Source of the DNA: Polyangiaceae bacterium
Lineage (GTDB): Bacteria; Myxococcota_A; Polyangia; Polyangiales; Polyangiaceae
DNA length: 64,000 nucleotides
Direction of reading: 5' to 3'
Assembly: GCA_022842465.1 (NCBI GenBank)
Contig: JALHPN010000004.1
Coordinates: forward strand, 51,990-115,989
Shown piece after piece: positions 16,755 to 26,267 of the stretch. The notes beneath the pieces were generated by a model. That model worked only from the letters and a program-made list of their open reading frames with translations, did not search any database and was not told the origin of the DNA. The stretch's first letter is position 1. Every line of letters begins with the position of its first letter. Position numbers and translations under genes: made by a program.

Positions 16755-19700
16755 CTATGCGAGATCGCGAAAGTCCGACCACCCGCGTGCGACGAGACGG
16801 GACGCAACCGACCTCGCAACCTGGCCGTGACCAGCGCTGCTGAGCGTGACAAGTGTGCCTCGGATCGAGCTGGCGCATCTGCTCACGCGCGACGCGTTAC
16901 CCCCATCGACGAATCTCGCAAGACACACTGCCACTTCGGCGGGGAACGTCCCCGCCAGAGCAGCGAGTCTCTTTGCAACGTCATGGTCCCAGTCGAGGCT
17001 ACCACCAGTCTTTACGAGCACGCGCTCGAGTACTGGGAGCGTCCAGGTGGGCGCAAGCGCCGTGCTGCTGAACCACCAACCAAACGCCGCTAGGTCGGCC
17101 TCGTCGGTCCGGGGCGCCGCCTCCCACGCCTCCCAGAGCGCCACGACTCGCCGCAGCGCGGCATCGTCGATAGGGTCCTTGCTCCGGTGCAACGCACGCC
17201 CGAGCGACTCGAGCGCCTTGTGGCGCGAACTCGAAGACGCGACCTCGAGGAACGAACGCATTACCCCGTTCGCGCTCGCGTCCACGACGCCCCACGCAGC
17301 GAGCCACGTGAGATGGTCGGCGAGATCGTCCGCTCCCTTGTGCGAGAGCTTGGCGATGGACGTCACGGTAGCTTCGTACTTCGTGCGCGCTATCTCGAAG
17401 ACATCGCGCGTCGGCCCATTCCAGTGGAGGAAGGCCTCCCATAGCGTTCCCCAGGATCCGACGTCGTCGCCGGGGAACAGAACCTCCACGACGCTGCATG
17501 CTCGCGTTCGATCGAGAGCACAGATCGTGTTCAGCCTCTGTGCGATGACCGCGCGGACCGCGCGGGCGTGCTCCTCCGACGGATGCGCGCGTCGAAGCGC
17601 CGCATCAAGCACTTCGTCCCGCATGAGGCGGGCTGCGTCGTTGCCCAGCTCGTCGAGGTGGGCAGCTAGTGCAATTGCAGCGTGCAGCGCCTGCCCACGT
17701 ACGGTGTTGATAGCCAACGTCGCATCGTCCATTCGACTGGCGCTGACGCGTGCTTCCGTCGGGTCGCGATCGTGAAGCACGTTCCCCAGTAGCCGCCACG
17801 CGCGCTGGATGTTCTCCCCGAGCTCCTTCTCGTGCAGCGCGGCGTCGAGCACGACATCGACGACGCTTCGGCGCGCCGCCTCCCAGTCCTCGGCGCTATC
17901 GCGGCGCTCGTCACCGGGACTGATCTCGACATCGGCGTGCGCCACAATCCACTCCGACAGGTCCATCACCGACGGCCAATCGAACACGAACGGCTTGCCC
18001 TCCGGCGTTCGCTTTTCGGACGCCTGTGCTGCCTCGTGAAGTCCGATGAGTAGGCAGCTGCCGTAGCGCTCGTGGAGCTCGCGGAGGTCGCGCGCCAGGC
18101 GTGAGAATCGGGTCGGATCGCGAGAGGCACATGCTTTCACCTCCAGAGCGAGTCCACGACGTGACGGCGCGAATACGTCTTCGTTCGACGGACGCCAACT
18201 GCGAAGGAATTCGAGGAGCTCCGTGTCGGGCAATTGAGCCAGCTCTGCCGCACGCCGCGGAGGATTTGGTCCGGAGCGAACCTCGCCGAGCCAAGACAGA
18301 AACGTTGGGTGCTCAGGGGCATGCCCGCCGGTAAGCGCTTCATATTCGCGATCTACTTCGGGCGGCCGGTTGTCTCCGAGAACTGCGAACCAGCGGACGA
18401 GGCACGCTCGACCGTAGCGTTGGACGTCCCCGTCACTCACGTCGGCACCTAGGATCGAGCGGATGCTTTCCTCGGATGAGTTCGCCCGTAGCGCCATGAC
18501 GACTCGTTCCTGCTCGTCCGGTCCTAGCGCCCCAAACTGGTCACGGATCATCGACGATAGTTCGTGGAAATGTTCGGTGGAATTGAGGAGGATCAGGTCC
18601 GTCGCCCGCTCCACGACCAGCTCGGGCGCCCGCCCGCCGTGCCTCCCGAGGAGGTACAAAGCAAGACGTCCATAGATGGGCCGTCCCAAACCCTCGAGTT
18701 CCGCCACTGCCGTTCGTGTCGCGGCGCCATCGCCTTCCTCACAGATCGTCTCATAGAGCTTGCGTAGGTGGACGAGGAGGAGGTCGACAGGGTCGTCTCC
18801 GACGTTCTGGCGACTGTCTTCGATCGCCGAACGCCAGTTCGAGGACTCGTCACTACCGCGGTCGATCAACTCGATGAGGAGCGCCTTTGCGCTCTCCCGG
18901 TCTGCCGTTGCTAGCGGTCCGAGAGTGCCATCGAGAAGACCCTCGTACTCCCACGACGACATCCGCGCTTGGTGCGCGTGCCAAGGCTCCGCCTTCTCGC
19001 GCCGGGTAAGACTGAGGGACGCGCGAAGTAGGTCCACGGCCGCGGCCCGCTCGCCCCCGGAGATCAAGTAGACGACGAGCTTCTGGACCGCATCGGAGAG
19101 AAGGCCTCCCTCCCAGTCGTGGGAGCCAAGCCAGCGACTCTCGTGGATGGCGACGCGCGCTGCCTGGGGAGGAGGGAGCTGGATCGCAGCGAGTACAAAC
19201 GCGAGATGCACGCTCTCGTTGTCCACCACGGGGACTCCCTCGATGACCGTAGCGACATCGTCGGGGCGCTCCGGCGCGATTCGACGGAGGTACGCGGCCT
19301 GGGGCCACGATGGGAACGTGAAGCTGCCGCCTTCGAAGAATTGAACGTCGGGCGGGTCGGAGAACGCGCCTCGGTCACGGAGCGGGACCAGCCACTCGGC
19401 GGACAGCTTTCCAAACACCTGAGCGAGAGCCGTCACCCCGGGAGCCAGATACGTCACGAGGAGATTGATGTCGTTGTCGTCGGGCTTGTCCTTAGACGCG
19501 ATCGTGTCGATGTGCTCGACGATGCTGGAGTAGTTCGCCTCAGCGGCATCCAAGACCGTCGCCAGGACATCGACAAAAAGCTCGAACCGCAACGAGAAGA
19601 CGTCGTCGAGCGTGCGCGGCCCTCTGAGGTCGTTCCGATGCGCGACGGCATGCCAGCTACCATCGCCGACGAAAGTTCCCCACTGACGAGCCACGTCGTC

Positions 19701-20018
19701 CTGCACCAGATCCAGGGCGTGCAAGACGCCGTCAACCTCGAGGGCATGCACCTTCCCCCCTTTCGCGGCGGCGTCTCGGATCTTCCGTGCCGCTTCGGGG
19801 AGGGTGCGCAGGACCTGACGCACCGCACTCTCGACCTCGCGCACCAGGTGACCGACAAGGTGGGTGGTCGTCTTGAACGGCGGCGGTCGACGGTTCGCGA
19901 GGTCGCATGCGTCGACGAAGAAGTCGGCAGCACCTTCGCTGATCAGGCGACGCAGAAGATCATGAACTCGCTCGTGTCGGCGACTCGGGAACGTCGGTGG
20001 CTGCCGTCGAAGTTCCAC
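16755..20018 (-). CDS. Unknown 1087-aa helical protein at the island edge
   Basis: A very long uninterrupted frame that starts with GTG at 20018; codon usage and length support real coding. Near the N-terminus is a recognisable block (ADFFVDACDLANRR, then THLVGHLVREVESAVRQVLR). I associate this with large uncharacterised bacterial proteins, but cannot name the family. The remainder is alpha-helical with many Trp/Arg/Glu-rich repeats and no P-loop, nuclease or membrane motif. It is transcribed toward the BREX-linked operon and separated from it by 64 bp. It may be an independent defence gene, since single-gene sensors are often of this size, or cargo of the island. Confidence 0.65.
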   Translation of the reverse strand: MELRRQPPTFPSRRHERVHDLLRRLISEGAADFFVDACDLANRRPPPFKTTTHLVGHLVREVESAVRQVLRTLPEAARKIRDAAAKGGKVHALEVDGVLHALDLVQDDVARQWGTFVGDGSWHAVAHRNDLRGPRTLDDVFSLRFELFVDVLATVLDAAEANYSSIVEHIDTIASKDKPDDNDINLLVTYLAPGVTALAQVFGKLSAEWLVPLRDRGAFSDPPDVQFFEGGSFTFPSWPQAAYLRRIAPERPDDVATVIEGVPVVDNESVHLAFVLAAIQLPPPQAARVAIHESRWLGSHDWEGGLLSDAVQKLVVYLISGGERAAAVDLLRASLSLTRREKAEPWHAHQARMSSWEYEGLLDGTLGPLATADRESAKALLIELIDRGSDESSNWRSAIEDSRQNVGDDPVDLLLVHLRKLYETICEEGDGAATRTAVAELEGLGRPIYGRLALYLLGRHGGRAPELVVERATDLILLNSTEHFHELSSMIRDQFGALGPDEQERVVMALRANSSEESIRSILGADVSDGDVQRYGRACLVRWFAVLGDNRPPEVDREYEALTGGHAPEHPTFLSWLGEVRSGPNPPRRAAELAQLPDTELLEFLRSWRPSNEDVFAPSRRGLALEVKACASRDPTRFSRLARDLRELHERYGSCLLIGLHEAAQASEKRTPEGKPFVFDWPSVMDLSEWIVAHADVEISPGDERRDSAEDWEAARRSVVDVVLDAALHEKELGENIQRAWRLLGNVLHDRDPTEARVSASRMDDATLAINTVRGQALHAAIALAAHLDELGNDAARLMRDEVLDAALRRAHPSEEHARAVRAVIAQRLNTICALDRTRACSVVEVLFPGDDVGSWGTLWEAFLHWNGPTRDVFEIARTKYEATVTSIAKLSHKGADDLADHLTWLAAWGVVDASANGVMRSFLEVASSSSRHKALESLGRALHRSKDPIDDAALRRVVALWEAWEAAPRTDEADLAAFGWWFSSTALAPTWTLPVLERVLVKTGGSLDWDHDVAKRLAALAGTFPAEVAVCLARFVDGGNASRVSRCASSIRGTLVTLSSAGHGQVARSVASRLVARGWSDFRDLA

Positions 20019-20249
20019 GTCGGCATCGTAGGCCGCCGCCTACGGCGTCGTCGATCGCCAAGGGCATGTGTGACGGCAGACATCGAGACGCGCGTGCACT
20101 CATGACCCTGCCGACCTCGATCGGACACGTTTCCCGTGCCGAGACCGTGCCGAGATCGAGGTCCGGAGCGGTCCTCTCGAGGCCCCTCGGGTCCACTCCG
20201 TCGGCGCCTCCGAAACCGACGGAACGCAGCGAAAACAGAGGGAAACTGC

Positions 20250-20337
20250 TGGCGGAGGAGGAGAGATTCGAACTCCCGGTAGCTTTCACTACGGCGGTTT
20301 TCAAAACCGCTGCCTTAGACCACTCGGCCACTCCTCC
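20250..20337 (-). tRNA. tRNA-Ser (anticodon UGA)
   Basis: On the minus strand this folds as an 88-nt tRNA. The 7-bp acceptor stem is GGAGGAG/CTCCTCC. The D-arm has GGTCTAAGG, the anticodon loop is TTTGAAA (UGA, serine), there is a long variable arm (class II), the T-arm has GTTCGAATC, and the CCA is encoded. The 3' end points toward the defence island. Such 3' ends are standard integration sites for genomic islands. Confidence 0.96.
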
Positions 20338-20354
20338 GGAGGCTCACGATCTAG

Positions 20355-20531
20355 CAGGGATCCCTCGGCCGAACCAAGGCAGGACGTCTGCCCCTGCACA
20401 CGTCCTCGCGGCCCCCCGGGCTCGACGCGGGCGTGTACACCCTCGAGACGTGCAAGACCGGGATTGCCGCGGACGTGCCGGAGATCCATCGGATGTACTT
20501 CCAGTGCGTGACGATGCCGGGGTTTCGGTAG
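20355..20531 (+). pseudogene. C-terminal remnant of a Cys-containing protein
   Basis: The frame opens after a TAG at 20352-20354 and ends with a TAG at 20529-20531. Only the last ~35 codons look like genuine protein (GVYTLETCKTGIAADVPEIH, then RMYFQCVTMPGFR). There is no start codon and no room for the rest of the gene, because the tRNA-Ser gene lies 17 bp to the left. I read it as the 3' stump of a gene whose upstream part was lost in a rearrangement at the tRNA/island border. The parent family is not recognised. Confidence 0.45.
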
Positions 20532-20541
20532 CCTGACCCGG

Positions 20542-21084
20542 TTGCCCCGCGCGCTCTACAAAGGAGCTTCGGTCGTCTCGCTCCGGCAAACGCTCCGGAT
20601 CCGTGGCCTCGACCGGGCGATGGCCGAGCAGCTCGAGCCCGACGTGCGCGAGCGCTTCGAGCGCGTCGTCGCGACGGACTGGATCCCGGTCGGCGACGTG
20701 GCCGCGATCTACTCGGTGGCGGCCCGGCTCCTCCACCCGGGCCGCGCGCGCCCCGTGCACGCCCTCGGACGCGATCTCGCGCGCATGCACCTGACCGGCA
20801 TCTACCGGGTGATCCTTCGGCTCGTGACGGCCGAGACGCTGCTCGGGCAGAGCGGGCGCCTCTGGTCCACGTACAACGCCAAGGGCCGCCTCGTGGTGGT
20901 GGACGCGTCGGAGCGCGCGATGGACCTCGTCCTCCTCGACTACCCCGACTACCCCGCCGTCGTGCGCGAGTCGCTGTCGGGCTACATCGCCGGCGCCGCC
21001 GAGCTCACCGGCGCCACCGACGTGCGCGTGGTGCACGGCGAGTCCGACCCGGCGCGGTGGACCTACGACGTGCGGTGGCGCTGA
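20542..21084 (+). CDS. TIGR02265-like (DUF2378) myxobacterial protein
   Basis: A 180-aa cytoplasmic protein starting at TTG. The pattern YKGASVVSLRQTLRIRG, then WIPVGDVAAIY and the C-terminal SGYIAGAAELTGATDVRV, resembles the heme-NO-binding-like family TIGR02265/DUF2378, which is amplified in myxobacteria (about 180 aa). Members are proposed sensory modules, but no reaction is established. It is transcribed away from the tRNA, and its last 22 bp overlap the 3' end of the convergent peptidase gene. Confidence 0.6.
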   Translation: MPRALYKGASVVSLRQTLRIRGLDRAMAEQLEPDVRERFERVVATDWIPVGDVAAIYSVAARLLHPGRARPVHALGRDLARMHLTGIYRVILRLVTAETLLGQSGRLWSTYNAKGRLVVVDASERAMDLVLLDYPDYPAVVRESLSGYIAGAAELTGATDVRVVHGESDPARWTYDVRWR

Positions 21085-21977
21085 CGGCGCACGCGGCGCC
21101 CGAGGCCGAGGAGGAGACCCAGCGTCGCGAACGCCGCGCCGCCGCGTGACGTGCCCGCGGCCGCCGCACGGCAGCCGGTCGACTCGACCTCCATCGCCGC
21201 CTCTTCCGAGGCCTCGATCGTCACCGACGTCGTCTCCGGCGGTGGGCGCGGGATCGCGACGGGCACGGCCGCCGGCTCACCCGGGGGCGCGCCGGCGTCC
21301 GGGACGCGGAGGCCGAGAAGCTCCTCGTACGCCTCGACGAGCGAGACGTACGGCGGGACGTACACGTCGCCGACGCCCGACACGTTCTGCTTGATGTTGA
21401 AGTGGAGGTGCGTCGTCGTCGGCGTGCCGCCGAACTGGTTCGACACCTTGCCGATGCGCTCGCCGCGCGCGACCTTCTGGCCGACCTTCACCTGCAGCGT
21501 GCTCATGTGGAGGTAGTCGAAGCGCGTGCCGTCCGCGGCGGTGAGGTAGACGCTGTACGAGCCGACGTTCGTGATCGTCCCGTCGACGACGGCGACGACC
21601 CAGTGCGTGTCCTTCGCGCACGTCGCGGCGCGGAGGTCTTGCCCCTGGTGGCCCGTCCCCGACGGACACAGCGGCATGCTCCACGAGCGCTTCTCGCAGT
21701 AGTTGTCCTTCCACGGGTAGCCGTAGTTGCGCTTGTCGCACTGGTCACCGCCGACCTCGCCGCCTCCCGGGCTGTAGACCTGCGAGTTCGCGAAGGCGGG
21801 CCCCGACTCGATCGGGAAGCGCATCCCCGGCGCGTAGACGGTCGTGTCGATCCGTCCCGACCCCGACTGCGCCGCGAGCTTTCCGGGCGGGTCGTAGGAG
21901 AACGCCGTCTCCGCGGCGGCGCGTCCCCCGGCGAGGGCGTACGCCGCGAGGAGGCCCGCGCCGACGAGGCGCTTCAT
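21063..21977 (-). CDS. Secreted M23 (LytM-type) metallopeptidase with probable MYXO-CTERM tail
   Basis: A 304-aa protein starting at the ATG at 21977, which overlaps the upstream lipoprotein stop. It has an N-terminal signal peptide (RLVGAGLLAAYALAGGRAAA). The M23 core has GHQGQDLRA (zinc-ligand H and D) and THLHFNI (HxH), the ligand set of LytM endopeptidases that cleave peptidoglycan cross-bridges. A Pro-rich linker leads to a C-terminal Cys (STGCRAAAA), a short hydrophobic helix and an Arg-rich end (RRVRRQRHR). This is a MYXO-CTERM-like sorting signal expected to anchor the enzyme at the cell surface. Role: cell-wall remodelling. Confidence 0.85.
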   Translation of the reverse strand: MKRLVGAGLLAAYALAGGRAAAETAFSYDPPGKLAAQSGSGRIDTTVYAPGMRFPIESGPAFANSQVYSPGGGEVGGDQCDKRNYGYPWKDNYCEKRSWSMPLCPSGTGHQGQDLRAATCAKDTHWVVAVVDGTITNVGSYSVYLTAADGTRFDYLHMSTLQVKVGQKVARGERIGKVSNQFGGTPTTTHLHFNIKQNVSGVGDVYVPPYVSLVEAYEELLGLRVPDAGAPPGEPAAVPVAIPRPPPETTSVTIEASEEAAMEVESTGCRAAAAGTSRGGAAFATLGLLLGLGRRVRRQRHRTS

Positions 21978-22531
21978 CGGCCGCCTCCGCCGACGAACGC
22001 GAGGCCGTCGACGAGCGACATCACGAGCGTGTCGTCCGCGCACCGCGCGTCGGTCGGCGTCTCGCACTCGAGGTCCACCGTGTACGCGACGCCGTTCTCG
22101 CGCCAGGAAGCGGAGCGGATCCCTTCGTTCTCCGTGACGAAGCCGGTCGTGCCGCGGACGAGGCGGTCGCCGCGGACGGGCCCGACGCCTTCGTAGCGGT
22201 GCTCGCGCCGGGTCGCCTGGACGACGACGGTGATGCCGTCGTGGCGGTGGCTGAACGCGTAGAACTCTGGCTCGACGACGAGCGACGCGGCCGCGAGATC
22301 GCTCCCGCGCGGCACGAGGACCGGGACCGGCGCGCGGCTCACCTTCGCGCGCGCCTCCGCGCCGAGCGCCCCGAGGAGCCCGCGATCGACCTGCGACGAC
22401 GCAGGCCAGATCACGTTCGACGTCACGACGCTCGGCGCAGGAGCGTTCGCGCTCGACGCGACCGGATCGTTGCAGCCGAGGAGCGCCGACGTGAGGGCGG
22501 CCCCCACCACGGAGCCGAGAAGGGAGCGCAT
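21974..22531 (-). CDS. Lipoprotein coupled to the M23 peptidase
   Basis: The ATG at 22531 gives a 185-aa protein with a clear lipoprotein signal (SALLGC lipobox). A longer 5' frame exists but would bury the signal peptide. No family is recognised; the mature part contains a beta-rich region with two Cys (CETPTDARC) that may form a disulphide. Its stop overlaps the peptidase start, so it may be a dedicated partner or activator of that enzyme (inference). Confidence 0.7.
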   Translation of the reverse strand: MRSLLGSVVGAALTSALLGCNDPVASSANAPAPSVVTSNVIWPASSQVDRGLLGALGAEARAKVSRAPVPVLVPRGSDLAAASLVVEPEFYAFSHRHDGITVVVQATRREHRYEGVGPVRGDRLVRGTTGFVTENEGIRSASWRENGVAYTVDLECETPTDARCADDTLVMSLVDGLAFVGGGGR

Positions 22532-22797
22532 CGTGCGCGCGTCCCGCAAGAGCCGCGCCACCGCGGAGGCGTCGATGAGCGCTTCATGAAGTCCGTCTTC
22601 CCTGCGCGGCGACAGCGGAAGAGTCGCGCGTCACTGTCGTTCGCTCGGGCCCTCGCCCACACGCTGCGCGGATCTCGTCGCGACCTCACGCGGAGGGCTC
22701 GCGAGCGCACTCGCGGCCGGGCGCGAGGGGTGCCCCGGCGCCATGCCGCGACCCATGCCACATTGGGCGCGTGAAGACGACGCGCCCGCACGAGCCG

Positions 22798-23910
22798 TCA
22801 CCGGCCGCGCGGCGCGAGGATCGGGACGATGTCGAGGACCTCGTTCGTCGGGTGCATGTCGAGCGCGAGCTCGTCGAAGAACGCCTCCGTCGCGGCTGGG
22901 ACCCACACGCCGGCCTTCCCGATCGGCGACGCTGCGCCGCGCGCCTCGACGACGAACCGCCCGTCGCACGAGGCGCGCACGTCGCCGCCGTGCACTTCGG
23001 CGACGAGCTCGTGCCACACGCCCTTGACGACGTCCGCCTCGGCGCCGGCGAGCTCGCGCTCGATGCCGCCGCGCACGGTCGCGATGACGAGCTTCCGGCG
23101 CGCGACGTCGAGGCGCGCGAGGCCGTAGTTGGCCTCGTCGCGGTAGCCGAAGACCAGCCCGCACGCGGCCTCGGCGGCGGCGTCGGCGCTCACCTTGCAC
23201 CGGGTCGCGGCGCGGAGATCGCGCGCGGAGGTCTCGCGCGCGAGGAGGATCGCGGGCCCCGCGCCGGGCTCGCCGACGCGGTTGACGAGCGCGCGGGCGC
23301 CGGTCGCTTCGGGGTGGTGCTCGACCGCCCAGGTGCCGCCGCCGGCGCGTGTCGTCGTGAGCCCGAGGCTCGAGGTGTCGGAGGCGACGTCGAGGAACCG
23401 CCATCGCACGAGACGCGACGTCGGGGCGCTCGCGACGAAGAAGAGGAGGAGCGCGCCGCACGTGAGCACGAGCCCCGACGCGATCGCGCGCGTCGCCATT
23501 CCCGTCCTCGCGTCGGGGTCGGCCGCCGCCGTCGACGCGCTCTCGTCGCTCTTCGGCGCGATCTTCGCGCGGATCGCGCCCTCGGCGTCGTCGTGCTCCG
23601 CGACGAGGTCGGCGACCTCCAGCATCGCGACGGCGTGGACGAGGCGGTCCCGCCGTCGCCGGTGGCGATCGCCGACGAGCGCCGCGACGAACGCGACGGC
23701 GATGCCCACGGTGAGGACGATTCCCACCGGGGTCGCGAGCGGCTCGTCTCCGACCCAAACGCCGACCGTGCCGCGAACCGCGACGAGGCCGAGGAGGACC
23801 CACGCGAAGGTGGAGGAGACGCGCGCCGTCCGGGCCGCGCTTCCGAGCTCGCGGCGGGCGCGCGCGAGGGCGTCGCGGACGGACACGGGGGCGTGGTCGG
23901 GTCCGGCCAT
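22798..23910 (-). CDS. Membrane protein with C-terminal LamG/jelly-roll-like domain
   Basis: I selected the ATG at 23910 (MAGPDHAPV) over an in-frame ATG 36 bp upstream; 370 aa. There are three membrane segments: two near the N-terminus (STFAWVLLGLVAVRGTVGVW, then VGIVLTVGIAVAFVAALV) and one in the middle (ASGLVLTCGALLLFFVASA). The final ~190 residues (VRWRFLDVASD to the C-terminus, with VFGYRDEANYGLARLDVARR) resemble a concanavalin/LamG or DUF1080-like beta-sandwich, probably extracytoplasmic and carbohydrate-binding. No catalytic residues are evident. Confidence 0.65.
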   Translation of the reverse strand: MAGPDHAPVSVRDALARARRELGSAARTARVSSTFAWVLLGLVAVRGTVGVWVGDEPLATPVGIVLTVGIAVAFVAALVGDRHRRRRDRLVHAVAMLEVADLVAEHDDAEGAIRAKIAPKSDESASTAAADPDARTGMATRAIASGLVLTCGALLLFFVASAPTSRLVRWRFLDVASDTSSLGLTTTRAGGGTWAVEHHPEATGARALVNRVGEPGAGPAILLARETSARDLRAATRCKVSADAAAEAACGLVFGYRDEANYGLARLDVARRKLVIATVRGGIERELAGAEADVVKGVWHELVAEVHGGDVRASCDGRFVVEARGAASPIGKAGVWVPAATEAFFDELALDMHPTNEVLDIVPILAPRGR

Positions 23911-24076
23911 GGGCAGGAGGTTCCCACCGTCACGGGGTGGAAGCAAATGCCAGACCGAGCGGGCTCCGAGGGCGGGTCGGTGCTAGGCTGCCCGCACGTC
24001 GTTTCCGTTTTCGTTCTCCCGCGGCCTCGGTTCTGCCCGGTGTTCGAGCTAGGAACGAACCCTCCGGAGGTTTCTG

Positions 24077-24634
24077 ATGACCAACAAGCTCTACGTCGCC
24101 AACCTACCGCCCGACACGACCGAGGATGTCCTTCGGCGACACTTCTCCTCATGCGGTGGGGTCGCGGACGTCGAGATTGTGACCGACCGGCAGAGCGGTC
24201 GGTCCCGCGGTTTCGGCTCCGTGACGATGACGAGCCCGGCGTACGCCGCGGCCGCGCTGAAGCTCAACGGCTCGGATCTCGACGGGAACGCGCTCCGCGT
24301 GAGCGACGCCCCGGTACGCGGCGGGGCCGAGAAGGTGGTCGCGACGGTGCGGATTCTCCAGCAGTTCCGCGAGAAGTCGAACATGAGCTACGAGCTCGAC
24401 TGCCAGGGGCTGACGCTCACGCTGCGCATGTTTCCGACCCCCGAGGACCATTGGCGGTTCGAAGCGCGCGCGACCGACGCCGTCGACGTCGTCGTGACGG
24501 GAGCCGGAGCGACCCGTCGCGAGGCGCTCGACGAGCTCGTGCGATTGTGGAACGAAAGCGCAGCGGCGGCCGCCACGAAGCCCGTCGACGGCGAAGGGCT
24601 CGTCAAGGCCATGACCGAGGTCCGCGCCATCTGA
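24077..24634 (+). CDS. RRM RNA-binding protein with extra C-terminal domain
   Basis: A good Shine-Dalgarno (GGAGG, ~24064) precedes the ATG. Residues 1-80 form an RRM: RNP2 KLYVANL and RNP1 RSRGFGSV are intact. After a short linker, ~100 residues (MSYELDCQGLTLTLRMF, then EALDELVRLWNES) make an alpha/beta domain that I do not recognise. Single-RRM proteins in bacteria are often cold-induced and may act as RNA chaperones. It stands alone upstream of a sigma factor gene transcribed the same way, 150 bp apart. Confidence 0.8.
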   Translation: MTNKLYVANLPPDTTEDVLRRHFSSCGGVADVEIVTDRQSGRSRGFGSVTMTSPAYAAAALKLNGSDLDGNALRVSDAPVRGGAEKVVATVRILQQFREKSNMSYELDCQGLTLTLRMFPTPEDHWRFEARATDAVDVVVTGAGATRREALDELVRLWNESAAAAATKPVDGEGLVKAMTEVRAI

Positions 24635-24786
24635 CAGCGCGCCGCAGGCGCCGAACGTGTATGATGTCCCCCTCGAGTGCCTTGGCACCCCCCGCGGGGC
24701 GCCGGCGATTCTGACCTCCACGCGACCTGTCGATCGCCGGGGATGGAAGCGGTCACGCACTGTTTCTGCTTTTTCCCGGAGAGCTC

Positions 24787-26088
24787 ATGGTCCGTCGTTC
24801 GACTTCCAGCGCCGCCACGGCGATCACGCCGGCGGCGCCCGTCGCGCGTCCCGAGGACGCGTCGTCGGACGGCCTCCGGATCTACCTGCGGCAGATGTCG
24901 CGCGTGGATCTGTTGACGCGGGAGGGGGAGTGCGAGCTCGCGCAGCGGATCGAAGCCGCAGACCACGCCCTCTGGGGCGCGTTCGTGTCGTGTGAGCGAG
25001 GGCTCGAGGAGCTCGTACGCTTCGGCGCGCAGCTCCGCTCGGGCGAGGTCCGCCTCGCCGACGTCGTCCTCGCGCGCGGCGCCGACCCGGACGATCCCCA
25101 CCGCGAGGCTCGCGAGACCGAGCGCCTCGCCGAGCTCCTCGAGCGTCTGCCGACGATGGATCGCGGGAAGAAGCGCGACGAGCGTCTCGCGCTCGCCTTC
25201 GAGGTGAAGCTCGAGGAGCGCGCGGTGGCGCGGCTCCTCCGGGCGATCCGCCTCCGTCGTCGCGCGCTCAAGGAGAGCGCGACGAACGCCACCGAGCGCG
25301 CGGAGCTCGCGAAGCTTCTCCGCGCCTGCGCGGTCTCGACGGACGCGATGCGCTCGCGCACGGCGGCGCGCGCGGCGCTCGTCGAGGCCAACCTCCGCCT
25401 CGTCGTCTCCGTCGCGAAGAAGTACGCGCATCGCGGCCTCCCGCTCACCGACCTGATCCAGGAGGGCAACATCGGCCTCATGCGGGCGGTGGAGCGCTTC
25501 GAGTACCGGCGCGGCTACAAGTTCAGCACCTACGCCTCGTGGTGGGTCCGGCAGGCGATCTCCCGGGCGCTCTCGGACAAGGCGAAGACCATCCGCACGC
25601 CCGTGCGCATCACCGAGCTCATCGGTCGCGTGACGCGCCAGAAGCGCGCCTACAGCCAGGAGTTCGGACGCGAGCCGACGACCGAGGAGGTCGCGGCGGA
25701 GCTCGGCATGACGCCCGAGCAGGTGACGCTCGCGGAGCGATGCGCGCGCCAGCCGATGAGCCTCGACGCGCCGCTCACGTCCGACGCGCAGTCCGGCACG
25801 ATGGCCGATCTCGTCGCCGATCCGGACGCCATGTCCCCGCTCGACGCCGCGATCGACTCGCGCCGCGCCGAGCGCGTGAAGTCCTTGCTCGCGACCCTCC
25901 CGCCGCGCGAGCGCAGCATCCTCGAGATGCGCTTCGGCATGACGGACGACGGCGAGCAGACCCTCGAGCAGATCGGGCGCGTCTTCGGTGTGACCCGCGA
26001 GCGCATCCGGCAGCTCGAGGCCGTCGCCCTCGGCCGCCTCCGTCACCCGTCGCGCTCGCGCGCCCGCGCGATCCTCGCGGAGAGCTGA
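24787..26088 (+). CDS. Primary-type sigma-70 factor (RpoD/SigB-like group 2)
   Basis: A 433-aa sigma factor with GGAGAG just before the ATG. Region 1.2 begins near residue 36 ([16 protein letters not shown]). A variable acidic/Arg-rich segment follows. Region 2 is highly conserved ([18 protein letters not shown], then [17 protein letters not shown]), region 3 is present ([14 protein letters not shown]), and region 4 has the helix-turn-helix [20 protein letters not shown]. Region 1.1 is absent, so it is probably an alternative group 2 factor rather than the housekeeping RpoD. It is flanked by two RRM genes, hinting at a stress or cold module. Confidence 0.9.
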   Translation: MVRRSTSSAATAITPAAPVARPEDASSDGLRIYLRQMSRVDLLTREGECELAQRIEAADHALWGAFVSCERGLEELVRFGAQLRSGEVRLADVVLARGADPDDPHREARETERLAELLERLPTMDRGKKRDERLALAFEVKLEERAVARLLRAIRLRRRALKESATNATERAELAKLLRACAVSTDAMRSRTAARAALVEANLRLVVSVAKKYAHRGLPLTDLIQEGNIGLMRAVERFEYRRGYKFSTYASWWVRQAISRALSDKAKTIRTPVRITELIGRVTRQKRAYSQEFGREPTTEEVAAELGMTPEQVTLAERCARQPMSLDAPLTSDAQSGTMADLVADPDAMSPLDAAIDSRRAERVKSLLATLPPRERSILEMRFGMTDDGEQTLEQIGRVFGVTRERIRQLEAVALGRLRHPSRSRARAILAES

Positions 26089-26267
26089 GCCCTCGCGCCC
26101 GAATCCGGCAAGCACCGCTTGCACGACGGGCCTCCGCACCCTAAGGTGCTGCTTCTCACGACACGTTCCGACGCATTCACGACGCTCTCGTTCACTTCGG
26201 GATTCGTTCTGGCCTTGCGAAGCTGCGCTGCTTGTGACCCCGAAGTTTGAACAGAAAAGAGTCAGTC

